Positions 6,915 through 14,569 of a DNA stretch of 22,857 bases are shown one piece after another. Origin of the DNA: Candidatus Baldrarchaeota archaeon (lineage in GTDB: Archaea > Asgardarchaeota > Baldrarchaeia > Baldrarchaeales > DXJG01). The notes under the pieces are model-generated. The model saw only the letters and a list, made by a program, of their open reading frames with translations, had not been told where the DNA came from and did not search any database. A program made the translations under genes and the position numbers. The stretch is taken from NCBI GenBank assembly GCA_030587435.1, contig JAUQZC010000107.1, forward strand, positions 1 to 22,857. The letters run 5' to 3'. The number at the start of each line of letters is the position of its first letter. Position 1 is the first letter of the stretch.

Positions 6915-8087
6915 ATGAGAAAGGTTGCTGTTATAGGAGTAGGAAACTCTAAATTCGGCAATAGACAAGATGTAAACGTCACCGAGCTTGCTTTTGAAGC
7001 AGTAAAGCCAGCCATGGAGGACGCAGGTATAACGCCAAAAGACATAGAATTTGTAGCAGTTGGATCAGCAGGAGCCGGAGCATGGTATGAAGAAGCACTA
7101 CCTGCAGTTATCACTGCCGAATACTGTGGATTGACCGGTGCAGGGCTAGTTCGATGCGAAGCCGCCTGTGCATCCGGCAGTGCAGCTGTCTTCACAGTTT
7201 ACTCAGCTATAGCAAGCGGACAAATTGAGATAGGCATGGCTATTGGCCTCGAAAAAATGAGAGAAGTAGACACACCTACAGTCGTTGAATTTATTGGAAG
7301 AGCTGGATATTATCTTTGGGAGTTCCACAACTTTGGAATGACCTTCCCAGCATACTACGCGATGCATGCAACTGCGCACATGGCAAAATACGGGACAACG
7401 GAGGAAGATCTAGCACTTGTAGCAGTTAAAAACCATAAATATGCTGCAATGAATCCAGTAGCACATTTCCAAAAGGAAATAACTATTGATGAAGCCTTAT
7501 CATCGTATCCAGTAGCTTGGCCACTTAAACTCTATGACTGTTGCCCAGTAACCGATGGAGCAGCCGCAGTAATCCTTGCTTCAGAAGAAAAAGTAAAGGA
7601 ACTGAAAATAGATACGCCTGTTTGGATTGAGGGAATAGGGTATTCGTCTGGTACAGGTAACTTAAGCAGAAGAGATACCTACGTGGGACTCAAATCATCT
7701 GTTATTGCAGCCCAAAAAGCATATAAAAAAGCTGGTGTTGGTCCTGAAGACATCGAGGTCGCCACGGTGCACGACTGTTTCACTATTGCCGAGATAATGG
7801 CCTATGAAGACCTTGGCTTCTGCAAGAAAGGAGAAGGACCAAAACTTCTAAGGGAAGGTCAGACCGAGATCGGCGGAAAAATACCTGTAAACGTTGATGG
7901 AGGATTAAAAGCCAAAGGCCATCCAATTGGTGCAACTGGCTGTTCAATGATATATGAATTAACAAAGCAGCTTAGGGAAGAGGCGGAAAAAAGACAGAGA
8001 CAAGTTCCATTAAAGAACTATATAGCTCTAGCTCATAATGTTGGTGGGACTGGCCACTACTGTTATGTAACAATATTAAGAAGGTGA
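6915..8087 (+). CDS. Thiolase, SCP2/archaeal acetyl-CoA C-acetyltransferase type
   Basis: A 390-residue thiolase. The acyl-accepting cysteine is Cys85 in CEAACASGSAA, the activating histidine is His336 in KGHPIGATG, and the C-terminal Cys-Gly motif of classical thiolases is replaced by HNVGGTG (from residue 374), as in SCP2-type and archaeal enzymes. The predicted reaction is Claisen condensation or thiolytic cleavage of acetoacetyl-CoA or longer 3-ketoacyl-CoA in the cytoplasm. The downstream gene is the DUF35 partner that characteristically accompanies archaeal thiolases, separated by only a few bases. In methanogens this pair joins HMG-CoA synthase for isoprenoid synthesis; here no HMG-CoA synthase is present and dehydrogenase and hydratase genes follow. 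Fatty acid or butyrate-type metabolism is therefore an alternative. Confidence 0.94.
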   Translation: MRKVAVIGVGNSKFGNRQDVNVTELAFEAVKPAMEDAGITPKDIEFVAVGSAGAGAWYEEALPAVITAEYCGLTGAGLVRCEAACASGSAAVFTVYSAIASGQIEIGMAIGLEKMREVDTPTVVEFIGRAGYYLWEFHNFGMTFPAYYAMHATAHMAKYGTTEEDLALVAVKNHKYAAMNPVAHFQKEITIDEALSSYPVAWPLKLYDCCPVTDGAAAVILASEEKVKELKIDTPVWIEGIGYSSGTGNLSRRDTYVGLKSSVIAAQKAYKKAGVGPEDIEVATVHDCFTIAEIMAYEDLGFCKKGEGPKLLREGQTEIGGKIPVNVDGGLKAKGHPIGATGCSMIYELTKQLREEAEKRQRQVPLKNYIALAHNVGGTGHYCYVTILRR

Positions 8088-8092
8088 TAAGT

Positions 8093-8524
8093 ATGGGAGT
8101 AGGCTTACCTACAATTAAGTCAAGAAAATTGGTTATCGTGAACTACATACCAATAAGTAAAACCCAAAAGTTCTGGGAAGGGCTAAAAGAAGGCAAAATA
8201 TACACAACCAAATGTAAAAAGTGCGGCACCATATTCTTTCCACCGGCTGCAGACTGTTCAAAATGCTACTCCTCAGATATGGAATGGATCGAACTGAGCA
8301 ATGAAGCAGAAATCGAAGCATTTACCCATGTCCTAGTCAGACCTGCTGCGTTTCAACACCATGAACCCTACACAGTTGTCATTGGACGGTTAAAAGAAGG
8401 TGTAAAGGTATTAGCTTGGCTTACCGGTGTAAAATTATCGGAAATTAAGGTAGGGATGAAAGTTAAACTCGTTGCAAAGGTAACACCGGAAGGGGAGCCA
8501 ACGTATGAGTTTCAGCCAATATAA
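8093..8524 (+). CDS. DUF35 zinc-ribbon/OB-fold protein, thiolase partner
   Basis: The 143-residue protein has an N-terminal helix (TQKFWEGLKEGKIYTTKC), a rubredoxin-like zinc ribbon with cysteines 41, 44, 55 and 58 (C-x2-C-G and C-x2-C), then a beta-rich OB-fold from about residue 65 to the end. This is the complete DUF35 architecture (Pfam rubredoxin-like zinc ribbon plus OB-fold). In archaeal thiolase/HMG-CoA synthase complexes this protein bridges the enzymes and shares the CoA-binding site, so a structural and channelling role with the upstream thiolase is expected. I place the start at ATG 8093, with AGGTGA at 8082-8087 as ribosome-binding site; an in-frame GTG at 8084 overlapping the thiolase stop would add three residues. 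Confidence 0.92.
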   Translation: MGVGLPTIKSRKLVIVNYIPISKTQKFWEGLKEGKIYTTKCKKCGTIFFPPAADCSKCYSSDMEWIELSNEAEIEAFTHVLVRPAAFQHHEPYTVVIGRLKEGVKVLAWLTGVKLSEIKVGMKVKLVAKVTPEGEPTYEFQPI

Positions 8525-8636
8525 GCCAAAACGCATTAATATTTTAAAAGTTCAATAAAAGCCTTATTAGATAATATTACTGCTACATTTAGAAAATTAT
8601 CTTTTGAAATAAAAAATATCTGAAGGAACAAAAAAA

Positions 8637-8674
8637 CTTTTAATAATACTAGACACATGTTATGAAGAGGGGAG
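8637..8674 (+). promoter_or_regulatory. TATA-like promoter and strong Shine-Dalgarno for the dehydrogenase-hydratase pair
   Basis: TTTTAATA (about 8638-8645), preceded by an A-rich BRE-like run, stands about 35-40 bases before ATG 8679, predicting a start near 8668-8670. GAGGGGAG (8667-8674) lies four bases before the ATG. If the mRNA starts at about 8668 it would just include the ribosome-binding site. An internal promoter would let this pair be regulated apart from thiolase-DUF35. Confidence 0.45.
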
Positions 8675-8678
8675 AAAA

Positions 8679-9866
8679 ATGGAAAAACTCCAAAAAATGG
8701 CTGTAATAGGTTCTGGCGTAATGGGCCACGGAATATCCCAGGTATTGGCTATGTCTGGATACGAGGTCACCATGATAGACATAAGCGATGAAATTCTAAA
8801 GAAAGCAATGGAAAAAATCAAATGGAGTTTACAGAAATTTGCTGAAAAACGTAGAATCAAACCAGAAGACGTAGAAACAATTCTATCAAGAATAAAAACA
8901 ACAACAAGCGTTGAGGAAGGAGTAAAAGATGCTGACTTTGTCATCGAAGCAGTGCCAGAGAAAATGGACCTCAAAAAGGAAGTTTTCTCAAAAGCTGACA
9001 AAGCAGCGCCAAAACATGCAATCCTAGCTACAAACACCTCAAGTTTAAGCATAACTGAAATTTCTGAGGCAACAGAAAGACCAGATAAAGTAGTAGGTAT
9101 GCACTTCTTCAATCCACCGCAATTAATGCCCCTAGTTGAAGTGATCAAAGGTGAACATACTAGTGATGAAACAGTAAATATAACAGTTGAATTAGCAAAG
9201 AAACTCGGCAAAACGCCAGTAGTCTGCAGGAAAGACACAAGAGGGTTCATAGTCAACAGAATTTTGGGGGCAGTATTTAATGAAGCCTTCTGGGCAGTAT
9301 ATAACAAGGAAGCAACAATGGAAGAAGTTGATTCAGCAGTAAAATACAAGGCAGGGTTCCCCATGGGAATATTTGAACTAGCAGACTATGTAGGACTCGA
9401 TGTACTCTACTACGTTTCAAAAGTAATGGAAGAAGCTTTCGGTGACATGGCAAAGTCATGCCCCATAGTTGAACCACTCGTAAAAGAGGGAAAACTCGGT
9501 CAAAAAACAGGCCAAGGATTTTACGATTGGAGCAAAGGTAGACCAAGAATACCCTTCCACCTTGCAGATAACTTCGATATCATGAGAATTTATGCAGTAG
9601 CTGTCAACGAAGCTGCCCGCCTAATATATGATGACGTTGCAGACCCAGAAGACATCGATACAGCCATGAAATTCGGTACGGGATGGCCTTCTGGTCCATG
9701 CGAAATTGCAGACAGAGAAGGAATTGACGTTATAGTCAACAAGTTAAAAGAACTCTATGAAAAGACTGGTGAAGCAAGATATAAACCATGCCCACTACTA
9801 GAAGAATATGTTAGCAAGAACTGGCTTGGAAGAAAAACTGGTAGGGGGTTCTACAAATATGAGTGA
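8679..9866 (+). CDS. 3-hydroxyacyl-CoA dehydrogenase (NAD-dependent)
   Basis: A 395-residue enzyme. The Rossmann loop GSGVMGHG (residues 11-18) followed by acidic MIDIS (32-36) indicates NAD rather than NADP. Ser121 in NTSSLSITEI, His142 in GMHFFNPP and Glu154 in LVEVIKG match the catalytic Ser, His and Glu of the family. Two C-terminal 3HCDH helical domains follow, at about 190-290 and 305-395; the second ends NWLGRKTGRGFYKYE, echoing KLGQKTGQGFYDWSKG of the first, which shows the duplication. It oxidises 3-hydroxyacyl-CoA (or reduces acetoacetyl-CoA) in the cytoplasm. The gene overlaps the enoyl-CoA hydratase by eight bases. Unlike FadB, no hydratase domain is fused; unlike several archaeal homologues of about 650 residues, the two activities are separate genes. 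Confidence 0.95.
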   Translation: MEKLQKMAVIGSGVMGHGISQVLAMSGYEVTMIDISDEILKKAMEKIKWSLQKFAEKRRIKPEDVETILSRIKTTTSVEEGVKDADFVIEAVPEKMDLKKEVFSKADKAAPKHAILATNTSSLSITEISEATERPDKVVGMHFFNPPQLMPLVEVIKGEHTSDETVNITVELAKKLGKTPVVCRKDTRGFIVNRILGAVFNEAFWAVYNKEATMEEVDSAVKYKAGFPMGIFELADYVGLDVLYYVSKVMEEAFGDMAKSCPIVEPLVKEGKLGQKTGQGFYDWSKGRPRIPFHLADNFDIMRIYAVAVNEAARLIYDDVADPEDIDTAMKFGTGWPSGPCEIADREGIDVIVNKLKELYEKTGEARYKPCPLLEEYVSKNWLGRKTGRGFYKYE

Positions 9867-10653
9867 GAAAAAATATGAAAACATCTTATACAAAAAGGAA
9901 GACGGAATAGCTTGGATAACGCTAAATCGACCACACAGACTCAACACTTTCACAGCGGAGATGATACTAGAACTTGGAAAAGCCCTAGATGAAGCCGAGC
10001 AAGATAAAGAGGTAAGATGTATCGTTATTACTGGAGCAGGTGATAGAGCATTCAGTGCAGGAGCCGATGTAACAGCATTTGCAGGATTAAAGCCAGCAAC
10101 GACCGCTGTGGAAGCTTCAATGAGAGGACAAGAGGTTATCGAAAAAATTGAAAAACTTTCTAAACCGGTCATAGCCGCGATCAATGGGTACTGCCTTGGT
10201 GGAGGATTAGAACTGGCAATGGCATGCGACTTTAGAATAGCCGCAGAGCACGCCGAACTTGGAAACCCAGAAATAAAACTCGGGCTAATACCTGGTTGGG
10301 GAGGAACTCAAAGACTTGTAAGACTCGTTGGACTTGCAAAGGCAAAAGAACTTGTAATGCTTGGCGACAGAATAACAGCTGAAGAAGCTCTAAAAATTGG
10401 ATTGGTTAACAAAGTTGTACCCTACGACAAACTTGAAGAGGAAACAAAGAAGTTTGCAGAAAAACTAGTTAAAGGCCCGCCAATTGCATTAAAGTATGCA
10501 AAACTCGCATTGAACTTCGGATCTCAAGTGCCCCTAAATATAGGGTTAAAACTTGAATCTAGTGTATTCGGTCTACTATTCTCTACAAAGGACCTAATTG
10601 AAGGTGTAACAGCATTTATGTCAAAGAAAGAACCAGAGTTCAAAGGAGAATAA
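9859..10653 (+). CDS. Enoyl-CoA hydratase (crotonase family)
   Basis: A 264-residue crotonase. The oxyanion-hole region AFSAGADVTAF (64-74) and GGGLELAMACDFRIAAE (114-130) are complete, and both catalytic glutamates are present: Glu118 in GGGLELA and Glu138 in GNPEIKLGLIPGWGG. That favours true hydration of 2-enoyl-CoA over an isomerase or decarboxylase. I start it at ATG 9859, overlapping the dehydrogenase end by eight bases, because homology begins there and GGGGG at 9844-9848 can act as ribosome-binding site. The upstream in-frame ATG at 9808 would add 17 residues that are only an out-of-frame reading of the dehydrogenase C-terminus. Together with the dehydrogenase and thiolase it covers three consecutive steps of beta-oxidation. 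Confidence 0.94.
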   Translation: MSEKKYENILYKKEDGIAWITLNRPHRLNTFTAEMILELGKALDEAEQDKEVRCIVITGAGDRAFSAGADVTAFAGLKPATTAVEASMRGQEVIEKIEKLSKPVIAAINGYCLGGGLELAMACDFRIAAEHAELGNPEIKLGLIPGWGGTQRLVRLVGLAKAKELVMLGDRITAEEALKIGLVNKVVPYDKLEEETKKFAEKLVKGPPIALKYAKLALNFGSQVPLNIGLKLESSVFGLLFSTKDLIEGVTAFMSKKEPEFKGE

Positions 10654-10682
10654 ATAACCTATTATTTCTTTTTATTTTAAGA
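10654..10682 (+). terminator. T-rich archaeal terminator-like tract
   Basis: Straight after the hydratase stop the plus strand reads TATTATTTCTTTTTATTTT (about 10661-10679), a pyrimidine-rich T-tract without a clear stem, the usual form of intrinsic termination in archaea. It separates the plus-strand cluster from the convergent SCP2 gene. Confidence 0.5.
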
Positions 10683-10720
10683 GAAGAAAAAATTTAAGGT
10701 TTTAATCTTCTGTTTTCTTG

Positions 10721-11062
10721 TTATTCGGTTGCAACTCTATCTAGCACTGATTTTAGCTTCATAGCGTCTTCGAGAGATCCTTCAATTCTTAATTGTCCCG
10801 ACATGTAAGCTGCAACTGAATCTAGTTCTCCCTTTAATATTTGTTCCCATACAGCTGAATCAGCCGTTAAAACTAGGGACGGATTTTCGTGTTGGCCTTT
10901 TACAACATTGAAGGTTCCTTCTTTTACCTCAATGTAGCAGGGTTCTCCATCAGTGACCGCTATTTGGAAAACCTTTTCGAAGCCAGCAAACTCGTCTTTT
11001 AGTTCTTCGATTTTAGCGGCTTTTTCTTCGAAAAGACTCTTAAGCATTTCGTATACGCCCAT
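10721..11062 (-). CDS. SCP2 sterol-binding domain protein
   Basis: A 113-residue stand-alone SCP2 domain, the normal minimal length. Strands such as KVFQIAVTDGEPCYIEVKEG, then NPSLVLTADSAVWEQILKGE followed by an amphipathic helix and GQLRIEGSLEDAMKL, follow the family pattern throughout (Asp-Gly turn, ILKGELD, IEGSLED). SCP2 domains bind fatty acids, fatty acyl-CoA or other lipids in a hydrophobic tunnel; in archaea, which lack sterols, the ligand is unknown. It sits between the acyl-CoA enzymes and the acyl-CoA synthetase, so a role in acyl-CoA or lipid handling is a reasonable inference. GGGAG lies about 9-13 bases before the ATG, and a TTTTTTATG TATA-like stretch is at about 11108-11116 upstream. 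Confidence 0.9.
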   Translation of the reverse strand: MGVYEMLKSLFEEKAAKIEELKDEFAGFEKVFQIAVTDGEPCYIEVKEGTFNVVKGQHENPSLVLTADSAVWEQILKGELDSVAAYMSGQLRIEGSLEDAMKLKSVLDRVATE

Positions 11063-11106
11063 ACTTACACACTCCCTTTCCTTATCTTACTATCGAAAGA
11101 ACTTGC

Positions 11107-11153
11107 ATAAAAAACTTCTGATATAGACTTTAGAAACCATTCAATGATGGTTT
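11107..11153 (-). terminator. Hairpin plus T-run after the synthetase gene
   Basis: A perfect 7-base stem, AAACCAT (11134-11140) with ATGGTTT (11147-11153) and a 6-base loop, overlaps the stop codon of the minus-strand synthetase. Reading on, a T-run occurs at about 11111-11116. It may end synthetase transcripts, though the T-run is some 20 bases beyond the stem and doubles as a possible TATA element of the SCP2 gene. Confidence 0.35.
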
Positions 11154-12570
11154 AATCATGTTGCTTTCTTCTTTGATAAAAACTGTAAATCTTCGACAAT
11201 GCGTTGGCAGCCCTAGTTATGGATGTAAATACAGGAATTTTAGCTTTCAGGAAACTCCTTTTGCTTTTTAGCCATGCATTTTCACAGAAAGTTAGGGGAA
11301 GCACTATTAGGAAAGGCTTGCCCGCAACTAAGTATTCACGGCCAGCATCAATAACAATTTTAATCATTTTTTCAACAATGCCATGTTCACCAAAACTTTC
11401 CCTTAAAGTTAGATAATGAACTTGAAAGTCAAAAATAAGAGCATCCACATAATCCATAACCTCTCTCAGAGCAAATTCTACAGCATCAAAATTAAAAAAG
11501 GAATTAGCCAGATCAATAGGGTTCTTAACACTCACACCTACCGGCTGAATTACACTATGAATTTTCTCCTGAACCTTTCGAGGAAGTTCAGGAACATTAA
11601 AACCAAATCGTGCAGCCACGTCTGTACAAACCACGCTAGAACCACCACTAATCGAAACAATACCTAAATCCTTGCCTTTAGGTGGTGGAAGAAAAGAAAA
11701 GCCGCAAAGAACATCAATCATCTCCTCCAAACTCTGAACAGTCACCGCATTAGCCTGCTTAAGGGCACTTTCCCATATTTTGGCAGAACCAGCTAAAGCC
11801 CCAGTGTGCGACGCAACTGCTCTAGAACCAAGTTCAGTAACTCCACCTTTCCAAACAACGACAGGCTTTTCCTTTGTTGTTTTCTTTAAAACAGATAGAA
11901 GCTTACTACCATTCTTTACGCCTTCGATATAGAGGCCGATTACCTTTGTTTCCTCGTCCCACCGAAGATATTCTAAGAGATCGGGGCTATCGAAATCAGC
12001 AGCATTACCATAAGAAAAAACTTTAGAAAATTTCAGCCCCCAAACAGATCCGCAAATAATAATTCCAATCGCATTTCCACCACTTTGAGAAATAAAACCA
12101 ACACTGCCGTTTTCTTTGGGTAGATCTGGTCTAAAACTTAAACCTTGTTTAGGAAAGTATACACCCATGCAATTTGGGCCAAAAACCCTAATTCCAACTT
12201 TCTTAGCGACTTCAGCAACCATTTTTTCTAATAAAACTCCTTCTTTTGTACCCGTTTCGGAAAACCCGGAAGAGAAAATCGTAGCTAGTTTTACACCTTT
12301 TTTAGCGCAATCTTTCAGAACCTTTGGAACTATTGGAGCTGGAACAGCGATTATAGCGAAATCAACTTCTTGAGGGACATCTAAAATACTTGGATAACAT
12401 TTAAGACCCAAAATCTCTTTCTCCTTAGGGTTCACTGGGAAGATTTCACCTGGAAAACCATATTCCAAAAACGATCTGACCCAGTAAAATCTCCTCGTCC
12501 GAGAAGCTCCAATGATTGCAACAGATTTAGGTCTTAATAAATTATCGAAGCTTACAGGGTCAAACACCAT
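11152..12570 (-). CDS. ADP-forming acyl-CoA synthetase, alpha chain (CoA-binding/ligase)
   Basis: A 472-residue protein with the alpha-subunit layout of NDP-forming acyl-CoA synthetases. The CoA-binding Rossmann domain at 1-135 includes SVAIIGASRT, FPVNPKEKEILGLKCYPSIL and the GPNCMGVY loop. A succinyl-CoA ligase-like domain at 150-300 has GFISQSGGNA, SYGNAADFDSPDLLEYL and the phosphohistidine His255 in ASHTGALAG. A third domain follows, with IVSISGGSSVVCTD. The reaction is acyl-CoA + ADP + phosphate to acid + CoA + ATP, or the reverse. The ATP-grasp beta chain is neither fused nor encoded next to it, so it must act with a beta chain made elsewhere, or be non-canonical. Its place beside the acyl-CoA enzymes suggests an acyl rather than acetyl substrate, but specificity cannot be read. 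Confidence 0.9.
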   Translation of the reverse strand: MVFDPVSFDNLLRPKSVAIIGASRTRRFYWVRSFLEYGFPGEIFPVNPKEKEILGLKCYPSILDVPQEVDFAIIAVPAPIVPKVLKDCAKKGVKLATIFSSGFSETGTKEGVLLEKMVAEVAKKVGIRVFGPNCMGVYFPKQGLSFRPDLPKENGSVGFISQSGGNAIGIIICGSVWGLKFSKVFSYGNAADFDSPDLLEYLRWDEETKVIGLYIEGVKNGSKLLSVLKKTTKEKPVVVWKGGVTELGSRAVASHTGALAGSAKIWESALKQANAVTVQSLEEMIDVLCGFSFLPPPKGKDLGIVSISGGSSVVCTDVAARFGFNVPELPRKVQEKIHSVIQPVGVSVKNPIDLANSFFNFDAVEFALREVMDYVDALIFDFQVHYLTLRESFGEHGIVEKMIKIVIDAGREYLVAGKPFLIVLPLTFCENAWLKSKRSFLKAKIPVFTSITRAANALSKIYSFYQRRKQHD

Positions 12571-12832
12571 AGTTCCCTCAACATCGTTTGTTTTACTATG
12601 TGTGAAATTTTGGGTTAAGCTAAACTGGTGAAATCAATTACAACAATCAAAGCTGAACAATTATAAATACTTAGCTTCACACGACGCACTAACTTGAATT
12701 TTAAGGCTATATAAGGGATAGGTATTTAAATGTGGTTAACTCTGCAAAAATTGTTTAACAGCAAGAACAAAACGATAACTACATAGTTCCTCAACCTATA
12801 GCGATAAAAACTAAGAAATTTGTTGAGGAAAA
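12571..12832 (-). promoter_or_regulatory. Upstream region of the synthetase with several TATA-like boxes
   Basis: The 262 bases between the synthetase start and the end of the DUF389 gene hold minus-strand TATA-like sequences around 12660-12668 (TATTTATAA), 12707-12716 and 12722-12730 (TTAAATACC). Any of them could serve the synthetase, with a leader of at least 60 bases. No gene is seen here. Confidence 0.35.
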
Positions 12833-12835
12833 CTA
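12784..12835 (-). terminator. Long-loop hairpin at the end of the DUF389 gene
   Basis: GTTCCTCAAC (12786-12795) can pair with GTTGAGGAA (12822-12830); with a two-base bulge the stem extends to TAG/CTA and includes the DUF389 stop codon. The loop is about 26 bases and the following minus-strand sequence is T-rich (CGTTTTGTTCTTG). It is a possible terminator or processing signal; the long loop weakens the case. Confidence 0.35.
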
Positions 12836-13867
12836 AATTTTGGTTAATAAATTAAGGATAATTTCTTTTAGCAAGTCAAGAATAATAACAGCAGCCGTCA
12901 AAAACGATAAAATCGATATCGCCCTAAGTATGTAAAATTTTGCAACTCTTTTTTCATAATATCTTCTTGGTCCAATATTAAGAAGAATAGGAGCAAGAAG
13001 AGAACCGATCAAAAGACCAAGAACGTTTTCAAGAGTAAGCAAAAGAGATCCAAGAAATATCTGAAGATTAAACATCCCAATAGCTATACCAACAACTACG
13101 GAAGGAGGTAACACCGCGGCAGCTATAGCTATTCCAGCTAAAACTTCTGGTATATCCATCGCCATAGCCATAATCGCCGCAAATCCAAGTAAAATTGCCA
13201 TAATAACATAAATTAAGCTTGGCTCGCTTCTTAACATTATTTCAGACCCAAGTTTAATTTTCTGAGGGAAAATAAATCGCAATAAGAAGGTAAGCAAAGC
13301 TGAGAAAGATATTACTACCGCAACAAAGGATAATAATTCAAGTAGAGCCTTTAAAGAATCCCTTATTTTTCCAAGAGCCGAATTAATTGAAAAACTGTAT
13401 ATTGGTCCCAACATTGGTGAAAGCAACATAGCACCAATTATAATCGCTATATTATTTAGAAAGAGGCCTATAAGCGCTATCAGTCCAGCGACCACGGTAA
13501 GAGTGAGTTTTGGAACATCTACTTTCGTATATTTTTTAGCTTCCGATAAAAGTTTTTCTATCGGAATTTGAGGCTTTACCTTAGTATCCCTATTTAGTTT
13601 CTCCCTTATTCGGTCAAATTTCGTCGATATACCAGCTTCAATATTGGATACTATCATAATGTTCTTAGAAAACCTAAAATCTATGTTTTCCATCAATTCT
13701 TGAATTAACTCATTAAGAATTTCATCTGGGACAAGCAAATCAACATGATATATTTTGCTTCCGTCAGATTCCATTTCTTCAACAAACTTTGGCAAATCCT
13801 TTGATTCAATAATCTTTATTGCTTTTTTGAAGCTCCTTTCCAACAGATACAATTCCAGTTTCTTCAT
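12833..13867 (-). CDS. DUF389 family membrane protein
   Basis: A 344-residue protein. The first 110 residues are soluble: a mixed alpha/beta domain (KKLELYLLERSFKKAIKIIE, then VDLLVPDEILNELIQEL), followed by KPQIPIEKLLSEAKKYTKVD. About six membrane segments follow. The hallmark of DUF389, IGAMLLSPMLGPIYSF, lies near residue 155, and a second related motif ILLGFAAIMAMAMDIPEVLA with GIAIAAAVLPPSVVVGIAIG near 245-270 completes the signature. Function is unknown; homologues occur in bacteria and archaea as integral membrane proteins. I start at ATG 13867, preceded by AGGTGGG at good spacing. The upstream in-frame extension of 37 residues lacks homology-like character and would not have this ribosome-binding site. 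It is followed by the synthetase on the same strand but with a 262-base gap. Confidence 0.88.
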   Translation of the reverse strand: MKKLELYLLERSFKKAIKIIESKDLPKFVEEMESDGSKIYHVDLLVPDEILNELIQELMENIDFRFSKNIMIVSNIEAGISTKFDRIREKLNRDTKVKPQIPIEKLLSEAKKYTKVDVPKLTLTVVAGLIALIGLFLNNIAIIIGAMLLSPMLGPIYSFSINSALGKIRDSLKALLELLSFVAVVISFSALLTFLLRFIFPQKIKLGSEIMLRSEPSLIYVIMAILLGFAAIMAMAMDIPEVLAGIAIAAAVLPPSVVVGIAIGMFNLQIFLGSLLLTLENVLGLLIGSLLAPILLNIGPRRYYEKRVAKFYILRAISILSFLTAAVIILDLLKEIILNLLTKI

Positions 13868-14223
13868 AATTCCCACCTTTCTGCGAAAAATTTGACAAAA
13901 GTTAGCGAACCCATGTGGCCAAGGGGAATTTAGAGACAGCAGCTGGCGGCAAAAGTAAGCTACACAGACTAATGGCAATTTCCATTCTGGACGTCTCTTG
14001 CAGATATTTCATTCATATATAGATTTCTTCTAGACTTTTGAGTAAGTTATCTTGCCATGTACCGTTTTAAGTATTTCGATTCTAAAAAAGAAAAAACTCA
14101 ACTCAACTAAAAAAGAAAAAACATCATTAACACTTAAAATAAGCATGACGAAACAAATAGCAGTAAAAGCATGAAAATCCTATGATTTACAGCCTAAATA
14201 CATTATAAATTCGGTTATACGTG
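13868..14223. other. Gene-free upstream region of DUF389
   Basis: No supported coding frame. It is A-rich from about 14080 to 14200 and should hold the DUF389 promoter on the minus strand. I saw no repeats or RNA-like folds before the hairpin at 14224. Confidence 0.4.
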
Positions 14224-14278
14224 GCGTCGTAGAACTTAGCCCTACGTCGCTAAAAATAAAAGTATTAAAAATAAAAGT
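14224..14278. repeat. GC-rich hairpin plus tandem 13-base repeat
   Basis: GCGTCGTAG (14224-14232) pairs with CTACGTCGC (14242-14250) in eight of nine positions (one T-T mismatch) around a nine-base loop, standing out from AT-rich surroundings. It is followed by TAAAAATAAAAGT twice (14251-14263 and 14266-14278). It may be the end signal of the small minus-strand frame at 14288-14440, or of an unannotated transcript. Confidence 0.4.
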
Positions 14279-14287
14279 GTCGTTGCA

Positions 14288-14440
14288 TTACCCAGATGTC
14301 TCGCCTACAGCTACGATTCCGCCTGTGGACGAATCTTCAATCATTGCAGCGACATGGATAACTTCGCGAATGTTATGTTCGGTTACAATCAAGGTTTCAC
14401 CCTTGCTGACAGTACCAAAAATATCTAGCAGTACTAAAAA
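14288..14440 (-). pseudogene. C-terminal fragment of an unidentified protein
   Basis: The minus-strand frame encodes FLVLLDIFGTVSKGETLIVT followed by EHNIREVIHVAAMIEDSSTG and GIVAVGETSG before a TAA stop. Amino-acid composition and local base content (less AT than its surroundings) look like real coding sequence, but there is no start codon and an in-frame stop precedes it. An adjacent frame upstream (VSSLYTNF) may be the continuation across a frameshift. I do not recognise the family. It is best read as the surviving tail of a decayed gene, or possibly a short gene with a non-ATG start. Confidence 0.38.
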
Positions 14441-14569
14441 TTAGTATACAAACTGCTAACGGAGATGGAAGACAAAATTACATGGATTACATCTAGGGAA
14501 ACCTAAAAACAAGCAAGCCGCTTATAATGATCGGAGAAATCTTAGGATTTTAAACAGATATTACAATTA

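Noticed and set aside
6827..7195. Open frame opposite the thiolase start
   Set aside because: Antisense shadow overlapping the promoter and catalytic-cysteine region of the thiolase; no start context.
8660..9364. Long open frame opposite the 3-hydroxyacyl-CoA dehydrogenase gene
   Set aside because: It is an antisense shadow of a clearly identified enzyme; the translation is Ser/Thr/Leu-rich with no family features.
9808..9858. Longer N-terminus for the enoyl-CoA hydratase
   Set aside because: The extra 17 residues are an out-of-frame reading of the dehydrogenase C-terminus, and homology starts at the ATG at 9859.
13868..13978. 37-residue N-terminal extension of the DUF389 protein
   Set aside because: The AGGTGGG ribosome-binding site fits the internal ATG at 13867, and the extension lacks family-like sequence.
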